Positions 11,689 through 24,300 are shown, counted from the first letter of the stretch. The stretch: 64,000 nucleotides of DNA from Lactifluus volemus (GCA_022376515.1 WTXI01000082.1:85734-149733), one strand, 5' to 3'. Numbers and translations: made by a program. Notes: generated from the sequence alone by a model not told the origin.

Positions 11689-12567
11689 TTATGAATCCTC
11701 TGTACTCAACGAGTGCATCAACCCTTCTATCGGTTCGCCAGGATGGCGCTTCTTGCAGTGCTCTCGAAAAAGGTCTTTGCGGGATTGTTTGTATTGGCAC
11801 CTTCGACAGCCAAACGTCGGTGGATTGTGTATGGATTTGACGTGTCGGCCCATCTCCCACTTTCCAGAAAATTCCTTCCCGCAGAATTCACAGGTAAATC
11901 TGCTCTCGCATGTCGACTGTCTCCGCATTCGATGCGCAGAGTGCTCCACGTCGTGTGTGTTGCGCGCTGGGCCTGCCCCCGAATGGCTAGAATGGAGGTG
12001 GTGACCGTAGGTAGTATCTAGCCTTTCGTCCACCGTCTCCGCCAAAAAGCCTATTTCCGGAACTGGTTGAGAGTGTGATCTACGGCGATAGCTCTCCTGA
12101 AAGTCGTTGAGGGAGTACGTTGGATAGCTTAAGTTCTGCGCCGGTACAGACGGCGGGGCGAAGAAGGACGTCCCAGCCCGGCTCTCCAGCGATGCGGAAC
12201 CCCCCTGGGCCGAAAATTGGGGTCGCGCGGTATATGGATCCAACTTCGTAAAGGGTATGTCGGTGGGCATCTCCGGATAATGGTGTGGCGAAATATACAG
12301 AGCCTCCTCATTCTTGGACACGGGGTGAGCACGGGCTGGGTAGTAAGCCCTCGGGCCTCAAATATCTTTGTGCTCACCTGCAGGGGCGACAGTACCTCAA
12401 CTTCCGGCGGGATGTTTTCCGTTATCTAGGGGGAACATCCGAGTCAGCAAAGGACGGAGCGGAGGATGCGGGAAATATGGGAATCATACTTGGCGATAAG
12501 GCTGGAATCCTGCATTGTAGAACTCGTAGGGAAAGTCAAAGGTCGACCCCGGAGGTTGGGATATCAT
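11689..12567 (-). CDS. C2H2 zinc-finger protein, 249 aa, three exons
   Basis: Exons 12567-12490, 12425-12378 and 12312-11689 join in phase 0 across 64- and 65-bp GT-AG introns, giving 750 nt including the stop. The start ATG reads MISQPPGSTFDFPYEF. The N-terminal 180 residues are disordered and Ser/Pro/His-rich. Two adjacent C2H2 fingers follow, FTCEFCGKEFSGKWEMGRH (about residue 181) and FGCRRCQYKQSRKDLFREH (about 209), both with C-x2-C-x12-H-x4-H spacing. The second finger is followed by the short tail GEPIEGLMHSLSTEDS. Paired C-terminal fingers of this kind are usual in fungal DNA-binding regulators, so a transcription factor role is likely. The target is unknown. Confidence 0.85.
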
Positions 12568-13321
12568 GGCGTCGGGAGAGACAGAGCTAGGGTGCGATAA
12601 GTGACTTTGTGTGAGTCCCCGACATGTTAGCTCCCATGTTATAGGAATACAGAAGATGCCTCATGGTGCACGCGAGTAAGTATGACAGATGCGGTGCTTC
12701 AACATTTCGAGTTCCTTAAACAGGTTATTGGATTACACATGAATTATGGCTGTGACACACACTGGATGAAAACGTGAGTTGAATGGGTCAAGGAGAGCTG
12801 AGGGTGCTATGTGCCAACGCATCACAGAATGTCGTCGTGTCGTAATCATACAGTTCTGGGTGCAGACGGTGCCGGCCATGCGGCCCACTGCATGTCATGA
12901 AATGCGGATAGTTCAGGATAACAGGAAACCACAAGTTTGGCCCTAGGATGGGTACTGTGGCTTTTTCTGATCCAGATGGGGTTTCGAAGATCGTTTATGG
13001 GTGCATTTCAGGGGAAAGGGTATCGTAAATACGGCACAAAATCATGGGAATCGATTAAAATGAAAAACGTGTTCGCTAGATCGAGTTCCTTGGGCACCCA
13101 AATAAGCGCCTGTGCCAACTTCGCAAGTGCCAGTGCCAGCGCGCTTTGACGGTTTGACCCTTTTCACCGCCCCTAATAAGTTAAGATTCTTCGCACAGAA
13201 GCTCACATTTCTATTGCCCTCTTGTAGGGTCAGATAAGGGTGATCGGAACGCGATGTTTTAGTGCCAGACTAACCCCATTGTGACCAACAAATGGCACAA
13301 GCTGAGACGCCTTCTCTTCAC
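12568..13321. other. Intergenic up to the left end of element 1
   Basis: Promoter side of the zinc-finger gene, then spacer up to the TIR at 13322. No gene recognised. Confidence 0.5.
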
Positions 13322-13344
13322 TACATCAGGAAGATCACACTTTT

Positions 13345-13404
13345 CTTGTCACGACTTGTACAAGCTTGTACAAGCTTGTACAAGCTTGTACAAGTCGTGA
13401 CAAG
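13345..13404. repeat. 60-bp perfect palindrome of CTTGTACAAG decamers
   Basis: Four head-to-tail copies of the self-complementary decamer CTTGTACAAG (13355-13394), flanked by CTTGTCACGA and its exact reverse complement TCGTGACAAG. The whole 60 bp is a perfect inverted repeat. It sits directly inside the left TIR of element 1, and single CTTGT/ACAAG words continue to about 13520. A role as a transposase-binding subterminal repeat is inferred. Confidence 0.9.
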
Positions 13405-13629
13405 TCCAAAAAGTTGGCAAGCCACAAGCTCGACAAGCAACGTCGAAATTTTGACAAGTCCAGACATTTTTTGTTTGAACAAGACTGACAAGGCTGACAA
13501 GTAGACAAGCCGGCAAGTGTGAAGATATAACACTGCACTGTAGCACGTTTCCATTGAACCTAGTGTACTGGTAGTAGTGCTGGGAGCCTGGGGGGACTAC
13601 ATTCAAATCCACGACTAAATACGCAAAGG

Positions 13630-13850
13630 AGGGGGGAGGGGGGGGGTATAAATGAACAGAAAACCAGGCATTGAACGCTGGGAGGACTATAACCAAATCA
13701 GCGAGTATGTGTGCGAATTTGGGGGGTATAAATGGACGGAAAACAGGGAAAAGATAGGAGCAAGTTCAAACGCGCAAAGGGGTACAACCATATAAGTGAA
13801 TGGAACACGAAAAGACAGGGGGTGAACACGAAAAGACAGGGGGTGGGCTC
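13630..13850. repeat. G-rich short tandem repeats
   Basis: Two copies of a block containing GGGGGGTATAAATG followed by a GAAAAC-type tail lie at about 13640 and 13721. Two adjacent 22-bp copies beginning GAACACGAAAAGACAGGG lie at about 13802-13845. This is non-coding DNA between the left end of element 1 and the DUF6532 gene. Confidence 0.6.
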
Positions 13851-14018
13851 AAATGCCCAACCATCGAAACGTCTCCGAACCCGGACCTGCGAGGGGGTAT
13901 CAACATATGGAGCTGCTTGGCCTGGGACTCAGAGAACAGTGCCGGAAATCTAAAAAATGAGAACTAGTAAAGGTTGCGATCCAAGCGACGTATATGAATA
14001 CCTTACCACTGGCATTGG

Positions 14019-16561
14019 CTAATCAGATCCGGGTTCATCAGCAGAAACAATTGGACTGCTCGGCTCATGGAGGATTCGGCGTTTTCGCTCCATTGAAGGT
14101 GCCTCAACACGAATGTCTTGATCTTGCTGGAATTGGGCTCCACAGCTTTCCAAGATCCGCATCCAGCGTCTCTTAGAAAGCCCCTCGGCGGACGCGATGT
14201 AATCGTCAATCATACCACCCATTTTCTCGCGCGTGTAGTTTCCTATGTCCTCCTGCTTGCCGGTCTTATACATTAGGAATGCGCGCTCGACCTAATTATT
14301 TCGGTTAGCATAAGCACGGGGGTATGGGTAAACACTCACGCCGCCAGCAGCCATACCAAGGGCCCCCTTTGGATAGCCGAAATCGAAGCATGAGCCCTTG
14401 CACCATTTGATAAACGACGTGAGCACAGATATCACGAAAGGTGACTGGAATATTTCTCGGGGTTTCTAGATCACGAACTGGTCAGGGCACAAGGGAAATA
14501 TGTACGAGGCGTCATGATAGACATACGATGTAATAAATCGAGTCTTCCGGGTAAGTGCAATCAACAGGGGTGGGTACTTTCCAGATCCCTGGCCCGTTGT
14601 GCCGTGTGGCCCATGAAGCATATTTAGCGATCGCGACGTGATTCCCTGCAAATTCCGGGGAATTAAAATGAGTAGCGACAACCTTAATCGCTTGACGGCC
14701 GAAGTAGGCGCGCTTGTCATTGATGCGATTCTTGGCCTGTAGTACCAAATGTCAGCAAGCTACAGTAAACTTGAATGGAACGGAGTTGAAGGAAATAAAT
14801 ACACACCATGTTGTAGATCTTGTCATTCAGTTGAACTTTGTATCCTGACTGAGGGTACACAATGTCAATGAGCATCTGGATTGTTTGAACCTCATCGGAT
14901 CCGGGCTCAGATAGTTCCCAAGGCTTATTAAGAGATCCAAGGTAGGCATAGAGCGTTGGTAGGAACCTAGTGACCCAAGCAGAACGAGCAAATTTAGGAA
15001 GAAATTGACTTGCGTCCGAGTCTCCCGGCGAGCCAGAGGTCGACGGAGACCCAACATCTCCAGTGGGGGCCACGACTTGGACGGAGGTTTTCAAATTACC
15101 TTTCAGGCTCAAAGTACGATGAATGCCCCGGGCCTTTGCCGGCAGTGGCTTTGCTTGTTCAGCAGCAGTGGAACCTGCTGGTTTCGAGCTAAAAGCGAGG
15201 ACGGGCCTGGGTTTCGGACGCTTTGATGCTGGGACTGTGACTTTATCATCGCTATCATCGCCGGCGTCGCAGATGAGAACGGTCTGACAAATTTGGTCAA
15301 GTGATGTTCATGGCAATATCCAAAGAGGGAACAATGACACGCACATCATTTTTGCGATCAAGGTTGGCATGGCCACTGGTGCTCAGGCGGTGGGAAGGCT
15401 GAACCGCGGAAGCATCGTCATCGTTGAGCCCACCGATCGGGTCCTGGACAGGCAGTCCTTGGAAACTGGCATTTCCTGAGCCTGAGGCACCCTGACTGTG
15501 ACTCCGAGTCGGAGTCTTCAAGTTTGCCTTCCAGTTTGGGAGAAGACCTGAGGGTATGCCAGGCCCCGTCGCCGCGGCCTTGGACTTCTTTTTCGTGCTG
15601 TCATCATTGCCAATGGGTCACACGTGTGTCAGATTGACTCAGATTTGATTACGCCACTGGGAAATCTGTCACCTGGTTTTGGGACGCTGTGACTCGGAAG
15701 TCTTCGCCAAGCGCCGCCTTTGTCCTGCCTTAATTTCTGCCTTAGCAACTTCGATGGCCGCTCGAATCTCCCCTTTTGCCCGCTTTTTGTTTCTCTGTGA
15801 TGAATCATGGCACCTTTCGGCTCACTGTTTATGAATCTAGTATGACCGACTGGACTTACAGTCGCCTTCTTGGCTCGAACGGTCATGGTCAGTTGACCCT
15901 GCGCTCCCTGCTCCTCTTCGTCCTCAGACACGCCGACGACTTCTGACGTGGTGGACTCCGAGTCCGAGTCCATGGTTGTGGTCTCGCCAACATCATTTGC
16001 CGCGGTTTCTTCTTCCTGTGCTTCCCTGTCGTCTTCTAGCTCCTCCTCAACTTCCATTCTTGCCAATACCTCGATCTTCTCTTGTTCCAGCCTCTGTAAT
16101 CTGAGCCTGTTCTCTCTCTTACGCTCCTCCAAGGCTTTGATCTCGGAGCTCATCCGCTTAGGACGTTTCATATCTGGTGCCCCTGGATTGACGACACGGG
16201 ACGCACGTGTTGGGTTGGGTGATCGAGGTGGAAGATTCTGAAACCTCCCCTTTGCGGGCTTTGCCTTCGTATGCATTGGCTGGGTCATCTCCACATCTTC
16301 CATCTCCACATCGGTGTCGCCGTCGCCGTCTTCAAGTGATCCCGCGAGAGGCTGCTCAGCCTCGTTGTTTTCGTTTGTGCCACGAGGACTCGGAGACGTA
16401 GCCTTCAGTAAGATTTGGGCCTTTATTAGCGAGGCCTTGGAGGAGTGCTGTATCGTCGTACTCACTGGCTCTAACTGGGGACTCACATGGAGTGCGGGGG
16501 AATGCTCAGAGATATCTGAGACCGCATAGGAGCGGGTGATACGACTCGGACGTGGATGCAT
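14019..16561 (-). CDS. DUF6532-domain protein, multi-exon
   Basis: Start ATG at 16561. The N-terminal half is disordered and highly charged, with a coiled coil (MSSEIKALEERKRENRLRL) and acidic runs. An intron at about 15792-15861 restores KKAT-RNKKRAKGEIRAAI. A following exon (about 15297-15620) reads DDSTKKKSKAAATGPGIPSG. The C-terminal half carries the DUF6532 blocks in order: LPTLYAYLGSLNKPWELSEP, IDIVYPQSGYKVQLNDKIY, NSPEFAGNHVAIAKYASWA, GPGIWKVPTPVDCT, then CFDFGYPKGALGMAAGGVER and MYKTGKQEDIGN, ending at 14019. DUF6532 is an Agaricomycete family with no known activity. The gene lies inside element 1, back-to-back with the transposase, so it may be transposon-encoded rather than host. 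Confidence 0.8.
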
Positions 16562-16837
16562 TATGGGGAATTTATGTATGGTTTAATGGTTTCAACTTGA
16601 AGGGAACGACAGTACTGATTTTATATTTTTTTAAGGAGAGAAAAACGAGTGAATGGTCTTGGTAAAAAAAATGATGGTGAGTAGCTGGGTTGCAACTACT
16701 TCGTGAACGCCGTTGGACCCTTTTTTCAAAATCCGTACATGTCCTATTGGTTGCTGTGTTGAACTTCAACTCAGCAAGTCTAATTCAAGATTTACTCGCA
16801 CTGGCGGGCTCCAATTGAACTTGTACCCGCTCACTGC
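16562..16837. promoter_or_regulatory. Shared divergent promoter region of element 1
   Basis: A 276-bp gap separates the DUF6532 start (16561, minus) from the Plavaka start (16838, plus). It must hold both promoters unless leaders are longer. A T-rich tract lies at 16619-16632 and pyrimidine-rich DNA precedes the transposase ATG. No specific operator can be claimed. The arrangement suggests co-regulation of the two genes. Confidence 0.5.
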
Positions 16838-19800
16838 ATGGCTACTTCTAGTAACGATCTTCTCCCCCCCCCTCCGACTGTCTTCGTTTGTCCAGTCTGC
16901 TTTCACACATGCAAGTCAGGGCGTGGACTAAATCTGCACAGAAATGCCCTCCATCGACATTTTACACCGGACTACGAAAGAATCCCCACAAAGCAAGTTC
17001 ATCCAGATTTGAATGGTGCGAGCGGGTCTAGTCCAATACTACTTCATGCTGACACTCTGTAGGAATTCCTTGCGACTCAAATGGTCGCTTCCTTCCTCCT
17101 CACACTCCGCCACCGCCTCGCGCACCTTCCGAGGGTGTTTCACCCAACCCCTGGCGTCCCTTTGGATCTCGACTTGAATTCGACTTCGCGCATTACCATT
17201 TCGTAGAGCTTCAGAGTTCTGGACGCAATATCGACAAAGCTCTTGATATGTGGGCAGCATCTGTGATGGAATTTGGGGGTAATGTGCCATGGAAAAATTC
17301 TGCTGACTTGTATAGGACGATTGATGCCATCCAGCACGGTGATGCGCCATGGAAAGTTTACCAAGTCCATTACCAGGGCCCATTTCCTCCTGGTACCCCA
17401 CCAAAGTGGATGACTGAGAGTTATGAGCTGTGCATGCGAGATGCACGACAGGTTCTCCACCACCAACTCAGTACACAAGAGTTTTCAGGTAACATTTCTT
17501 AAGCCCCATATAAGCACCCAGGCACTGACGGACGATGCATTCGCAGGTAACATTGATTATGCCCCATATAAGCATCAAGACGCCGACGGACAACGCGTTT
17601 GGTCAAATTTGATGTCAGCTGATTGGGCTTGGAAGCAGGCGGTACACCGAAGTCTAATTTTGCCGTTTTTGGATTGTGCAGCTGATGGATCACCAGGATG
17701 CGATTGCGAAAGACAGGGCCACTCATGGGGCCATGTTTGTTCCAATTATAGCCGGAAGCGACAAGACAACTGTATCTGTAGCGACAGGGAACCAGGAATA
17801 TCACCCAGTCTATATGTCACCCGGGAACCTATCAAACATAGCACGGCGGGCTCACACCAACGCTTTCCTCCCTATTGCCTTTCTCCCTATTCCAAAAAGT
17901 GAGTACACTTTTCGCTCGTGTCTATTAAACGAGTTAGACTGATATAATGCATCTCTAGCTTCGAAAAAAAATAGGAAGGCGGCAACGTATCAAACGTTTT
18001 GCCGACAGATGTACCATGCATCCCTTTCCATCATTTTCGAGCCGCTCAAGCCAGGGATGTCGGCGCCAGAAGTCATAAAATGTCCTGATGGCCATTTTCG
18101 ACGCGCCATATATGGTTTAGGTCCTTACATTGCTGATTACCCCGAACAGGTGTGGTTGGCGGCTATCGTGCAAGGGTGGTGTCCAAAGTATGTCATTTAT
18201 GCTCTTTTATCTGATACAGATACTGAAAATATGCAGGTGCGATGCGCCTCCTCATGATCTCGATTGCAAAGGGTCCCACCGGAGGAGTGAGAGAAAAACA
18301 GATTTCCTTATCGGTGCATGGGATCCAGGTACGCTGTGGACCACTTTTGGCGTTCGTGCAGATGTCGTGGTATGTTTTTATTATACTCCTTTGTTGCTCC
18401 CATAATGTTAAAGGTGATTTACAGCCATTTACCCATTCATTCCCTCGGGCAGACATCCATGAGCTCTTATCACCAGATCTACTCCACCAAGTCATCAAGG
18501 GCACATTCAAAGATCACCTTGTCACCTGGGTTAATGAGTACCTTCTGGAGGAGCATCGTGAAGCCCGGGGGCTAGATATTATCGCTGACATTGACCGCCG
18601 GTACGTCCTTCATTCTTGCGAAGCTTATTCGTGTGACGCGCATCTATGATAGTATATCTGCTGTGCCACCATTCCCTGGGTTGCGCCGCTTCCCAGATGG
18701 CCGAGACTTCAAACAGTGGACTGGTGACGACTCAAAGGCCCTCATGAAGGTAAGGTCCCGTTACGAAGTCATGCATTTTACAGCAGCTAAAACAATATGG
18801 AGGTATATTTAGGGGCAATCGCCGGTCATGTACCAGACGCGATGGTTAAATCTCTGGTGGCTTTCCTCGATTTCTGTTACATTGCCCGGCGCAATGCTAT
18901 CACCAGTGAAGGGCTCAAGCAACTAGAGCACGCTCTGGATCGGTTCCACGTTTACCGAGAGGTATTTGTTGGCACAGCCGGTGTTAGAGGCGACCAAATA
19001 TCCCTCCCGCGACAGCACTCTCTCAAGCACTACGTGCGCTCAATTCGTCTCTTTGGATCGCCAAATGGACTGTGTTCATCGATAACTGAATCGAAACACA
19101 TTAAGGCAGTCAAGGAGCCCTGGCGACGTTCAAACCGCTTTCAGGCTCTGGCACAAATGCTACAGACAAACTGCCGGATGGACAAACTAGCGGCTGCACA
19201 TCAGGTACTTACAGCGCTTGGGATGATGGATGGGACAACGTCGTCACATCAGGCGATGCTTCTCAGGGGTGAACAGCCGCAACCAAGGCCCAGGGTAGGA
19301 GCAATGGCCGCTGAAGACAATATGGACGATGATGACCATGGCCCAGCCCCAGGTCCCAAATCCTTGTCCTCAGTTGAGCTAGCTCACACTCCTGGTATGT
19401 TCCCCGATATTCTCATCGTGATTACATTCGAGACGACTCGTTGATGACCATCATGATAGCGCGAGGCTATCCACGAACTCTCAGATCCCTCGCGATTCAC
19501 ATTGACCAACCTGAACTCCCAGCGGCTCTTCGTCGGTTCTTATATGACCAAGTCAACCCAGACTCTGATATTTCACCTGCCGATGTCGATATCAACGATT
19601 GCCCAGACTTTACTGGCCGTATTGTCGTTTTCCAATCTGCTGTCGCCCGCTTTTACGCACCAAGCGACCTTTGTGGAGCCGGTGGAATGTATCATGAACG
19701 CATACGCTCCCACCAAAATTGGAAGGGTAAATATCCGCGATACGACACCATGTTCATCAAAACAGGCCCGGATTCCGATCCGATGTATGGCATGACCATT

Positions 19801-20118
19801 GGCCGTGCCCTCCTTTTTTTCTCGTTTACGTTTAGAGACAAACATTTTCCTTGCGTTCTCGTTAATTGGTACGTTCCGGGTAACGCGCCTGACGAAAACA
19901 CAGGCATGTGGGTGGTACAGCCCGAATTCGCAGGTAATGGGCGTCGCCCTCTTTCCGTTGTCCACCTAGATTGCGTAGCAAGAGCAGCACATCTTCTCCC
20001 CGTTTATGGGACTTCGTTCATACCAGAGGACTTCCAATTTTACGACTCCCTTGACGCTTTTCGTGCATATTTCGTTAACAATGTTATTGACCACCATACT
20101 CACGAGTTTCTGTCATAA
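16838..20118 (+). CDS. Plavaka-type DDE transposase (element 1)
   Basis: Multi-exon transposase of the Plavaka family, a CACTA-related DNA transposase family of basidiomycetes. The N-terminal finger is FVCPVCFHTCKSGRGLNLHR. The family blocks follow in order: WRPFGSRLEFDFAHYHFVEL, VPWKNSADLYRTIDAIQHGD, PPGTPPKWMTESYELC, SADWAWKQA, MFVPIIAGSDKTTVSVATGN, HPVYMSPGNLSNIARRAH, PDGHFRRAIYGLGPYIADYP, FPRADIHELLSPDLLHQVIK and NGLCSSITESKHIKAVKEPW. A C-terminal domain to 20118 follows an acidic linker. Exon phases close at every junction I followed, for example 17062/17547 onward, PIPK-TSKKN and WCPK-CDAPP. No stop or shift was seen, so it may be active. One intron (17489-17546) appears to have arisen by tandem duplication. 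Confidence 0.85.
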
Positions 20119-21213
20119 GAACTCATAGATTTTCAATTTTATGGTCCAAACCCGTCGAAGGGGGCGCAGCCTCTGCCAGCCTGACTGAGTGTCTGCGATC
20201 ATGTCCAATTACTCGTCCTGTCGCTGCGGCATCTGGCCAGGACCTTATTCGTGATCACGATCCTGTTATTGACCCACCTCCCGAGCCTGTCTGTCCCTGT
20301 TCTTGATCGCGGTGACTATCGACCATTGGCCTCCCTTGCCTGCTCGAAGACGCCATGGGCATCCATCAAGCTCTGTCCCTGTTATCACCCGAGTTCTCCG
20401 GACGTAGTATGACCTCATGTCCGAACGTTACTTCACGCACGCATCGCCCACTGTATGGTGTACTCTTCACTGGCTCACCGTGTTATGCGGAACCTTTCTG
20501 GCGCAGAGATAGAGACATATTTGACAACAAAACATCCCGATTATGCTATCCTTGCAGTTCGGATCGCTGCACCAACCTCCACAAGGAAACAAAGAAGAAC
20601 TTTTCTCATGTTATCAAAGGTCTGTACAACTACGGTTTGTGCTGTTCAAAAGCTTTCCTGTCATGGTCTGAGTCTTGTTTAGTGAATCCTAAAACCAGGC
20701 AAGCTGCTAGCATGATCCCGAAGGAGACTTACGACGTCGTGATGGCTAACGCCAAAACCTTAGACTCTGCCATCATCTATGAGCGTGACTTCCGGTACAA
20801 CTTGTACGTATCGCTGATGACGGAGAGAATATTACTGACGCCATCCCTATAGCTTTGGCTTCAGTGTTCCTACTTGCTATGTATCAAGCAGGTTTAGCGG
20901 AACGACCTCAGCACCTTATCCTGCGCGTTGCAGTTGACATAGTACACGGCTCCGATGTTGAAGGAGTTCTCCAGACACTGGCATCAACCATACAACCTCA
21001 CGCCGTCTACAATCATTCGGATTCATTCCTCAGTTGCGCCATCTTCTTTCGTTTGTGGAGGCCAGTTGTGAGATGGCACAAGTACACTGTATACAGCTGC
21101 CATATGACCCCGACAGTGTGACTCACTTCTCGTTGTAAAAACACGTCTCATTTGTCACTATTCGAGCACGCGCGCGCAACTAGTACAGTAGTTAAAAATA
21201 CATTTTTTCGCAA
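20119..21213. other. 3' part of element 1, no recognised gene
   Basis: Frames at 20355-20852 (plus, 165 codons, beginning MGIHQALSLLSPEFSGRSMT) and 20855-21121 are open but show no family resemblance. They may be a decayed 3' exon, a short cargo gene or chance. Confidence 0.35.
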
Positions 21214-21337
21214 CTTGTCAACTTGTCAGCTTGTTGAGCTTGTCGAGTCTTGTCAGCTTGTTGACAAGCAAGAAAAGCCCTAACAAGCCCTGACAAGCTC
21301 GAAAAGTCGGCAAGAAAATTGCGATCTTGCTGATGTA
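21214..21337. repeat. Right subterminal CTTGT array and TIR of element 1
   Basis: CTTGTC, CTTGTT and GACAAG words recur every 8-12 bp between 21214 and 21320, in both orientations. The array ends in the right TIR (21309-21337). It mirrors the left array at 13345-13520 without being a long exact copy of it, as expected for subterminal binding repeats. Confidence 0.8.
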
Positions 21338-24300
21338 ACCAACGCCGGTGCGATCACAGGAACTTTCTCCAAACAAAAATGCCTCAAGCCAACGTAATTA
21401 ACGGGGTTTAGATGGCCCTCGTCACACCCTACTAGTAGTTTAGATTCGAGTCCGACTACTGTACTTCATCAATTCCAGGCTTGATTAGTTAGTGGAAACT
21501 TTCAAAATTAAGAGCGTTTGTCGTGCTTGAAAAGCATGGGGCCAGCACAATTCGCACAGGAAAGTTAGTAGGAATAAGTAAGATAGAAAGATCTGTATCG
21601 AAAGGCGTCCACCCTCTACTAGTACAGCAAGTGATCGGGGCCAGTGATCGTGGAATCTCTTGTTCAGGTTTACGCCGGCCCTCGCCGGATCTTGCTTGCC
21701 CCGGGCCTATCTTGCGGCTCGGGCCCGAGTTCAGCAGGTCTCAGCGGAAAGGGAGTGCAAGCACCACTATCAAGCATGTCTCAGAGAAGCGACTGGAAAT
21801 TAAGTGCTTCGAGTTGATGATATTATAATTAGCAAACGCGTACTCAGGGCTTCTGTGCGTTGCGGAAGTGACCCAGGCTCTGCTCCGAGTCGGATCCTAG
21901 CAGGCTATCAAGATGAACAGCCACTTAACAAACAAATTTGAACAGATGTCCCCGGCTATCGGACTTAAATCTCCAGTATTTATGTTACCCTGTTACCAAT
22001 AATGATAGCCCTATTCACTTATGATTGATTGCATCATGCCTTGACCTCGTTTCAAAAGCAACAACCTAACCCGGCCCGTTTTCGCGGCTGCCGCATGCTT
22101 CCCACGTGCTGCATCGCACGTTTGATTTACTCAAGTGCTCCACGTTCCTCGAAATCCATCTAGGCACTGCTTTCGAAGTTTTTCGGGCATTTCTACACAA
22201 GACTAGCCTTCTTTATCGTGGTTCTGGAGTCTGGACAGTGATTAAGGTCCAAACATGAACAGTGCCTTATTACTTAACTTTAGCCGCCGGCCCACACTCG
22301 CATCCACTTCCGCACGTCTATATCATTCTCTCCTCATGTCTGCACGCTGTGCTCTGTACATGAGGAAAAAACGCGTCTTTATGAAAACTCCACCGGATTC
22401 TAGTAGAACCTCGTACTGCACATCGGGACACTGACCTCTCTCTTTTTCATTCATCGAAAATGTACTCCTCGGACACCCTCTGTGCAGTGTCCACTGGCAC
22501 TTTCAGAGCATTGAATCGCTTCTATACTTCCAGCCATTCTTGGCTCCTCACTACAAAGTTAGTACAGAGACGGACCACGGGACCCTGATTTCCTTTCTTG
22601 TCTGTGCATGTTGTGTGCATCGGTCGGACCTATTGTACAGGATGGCTTATCAAAGCTCCACTCCTACGCACCGTATGGAACCTCCGCTATTATCGGCCTC
22701 GGTTCCATCACACTGGCACCTTTTTTCAGAACGACGTGAGGAGTCACGCCATTGCAATTCAAGCTCCACTATGTAAACGCCTAGGCTTGCCGAGAGTAAG
22801 CTCCGGGACACACTCCCTGTTGATTGTTCCAGTTATAGACACCGCGTAGTAGACAATCTGGCCCATGAGGTATGATTAAATGGCTGGGTGGTGCCACAGT
22901 AAACAACCGCAAGCCGGCGGTCGTAACGAATGATCACAGGACGCACGGATGACACCACGAGTGTCAAAAAATATCCTTCCCTCCTACTACACCAGCGCGG
23001 TATGTGTGCCACCTGGGCCCTGTGAGATATTCCGTCATCTCCGCTTAGTAATGCCGCATGCAGACGTTTGTAGCCATCTTCATGCTAAGTCTTATGAACA
23101 GCAGAGCAAACAAACGGAATGCTATGCCTTGCTTCTCTGTATAAATGAAATGTATGTGGAGATCTAGAACGACGAAGAAAGACATCTCTCCTCATTGCGT
23201 TATGGTAATGACGGGAAATGAATAGGCGCTCGGCGGCGGGCACATAGGTATATTCCAACTTTGAAACACCGTTAGTGTAGCACTGCCCTTTCCTGTCCTT
23301 TCATTGATCAGGCCGGAATTGCGGCTGCCTATTACTTCTGTCTATTTTGACCCTGAATTAATTATGTCGGGAGCACGTGATCGTTTCGATGTCGAGCTGC
23401 TGCGTTATAGCATATGGTGTACTAGCCTAGCCCAGGGAGCCTGAGAACAGCACAAATAATGTCGTTTAACCACAGTTGTTCTGGGTTGTGTTGAGAAAGA
23501 ACTAGGATTGGCACGTAATGAGCTGGAACACGTGGAGCGACTCGGATTCGGAAGGGTTCCTGAATTTCTTGAAACGAGTCTAGAGTCATGTATAGAGACG
23601 AACACCAATAAAACGTCTGCTTATTGCGAGTTCGAGTGATGTGCGCGTCATTTATCCTGTATAAGGACGACAATTTAGTCTATCTCTTGTAAGTCCGAGT
23701 CTGAGAACTGAGAACATATCTTTTTTTACTTAATAATAGTATCCGCGATTCCGCAGGTGCTTCTTTGCACCCGAGGTGACGAAGAAAGGTACCGTCCTAG
23801 GAGTGTAGCTAGCTAAGTGAGTGTGAGAAGTTTCAGCAATCTGTATGCAAGAATTTGTACTGCAGCACGCTTTCATATTGACGACGATCCCACTCACTGT
23901 CTCCACCGTAGCACTGACAGGCTTTCAATTTAGATCGATCAGATTGCGCGATTTCAACATTGTGAAGCCCTCCAAGAGATCTCCATCGCCACTTGTCAGA
24001 GGGAAGTTGCCAACGTGGCGATGAGGCTCAGGCTGATGAGCGCTTGTAAACAACATGAGGGATAGAAATAACGACTTTGACAACGGAGCAGCAGCGACGT
24101 GAGCGCGGCACTGTATCGGAGTTGAGAGGGATGAATAATCGGTGAATGACCGTGAATGACCGTGAGATGGTGTCGTTGACGTTGTTATAAGCCGTGAACG
24201 TCACGTGATCTCTGTCCAATCTCTGAAAGCGACATCGGTCGGATATACGCAGTATATACGCCAAGGAAAAAAAATGTCACTGCGGTGTGGAGTGGACTCG

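Larger units (their letters stand above)
13322..21337. mobile_element. 8.0-kb Plavaka-type DNA transposon with DUF6532 cargo (element 1)
   Basis: Bounded by imperfect TIRs of about 29 bp. The left end reads TACATCAGGAAGATCACAC (from 13322). The right end, reverse-complemented, reads TACATCAGCAAGATCGCAA (to 21337). Just inside both ends lie dense arrays of CTTGT/ACAAG words (13345-13520 and 21214-21320). Between them are a DUF6532 gene on the minus strand and a Plavaka transposase on the plus strand, divergently transcribed. Both read as intact, so the element may be autonomous. No clear target-site duplication could be read next to the TIRs. The left end can be read as CACTACATC, reminiscent of CACTA elements, but the right end does not match that extension. 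Confidence 0.75.

Noticed and set aside
13322..13330. Element 1 as a classical CACTA transposon
   Set aside because: The left end can be read CACTACATC, but the right end reads GGTTACATC, so the CACTA pentamer is not shared.
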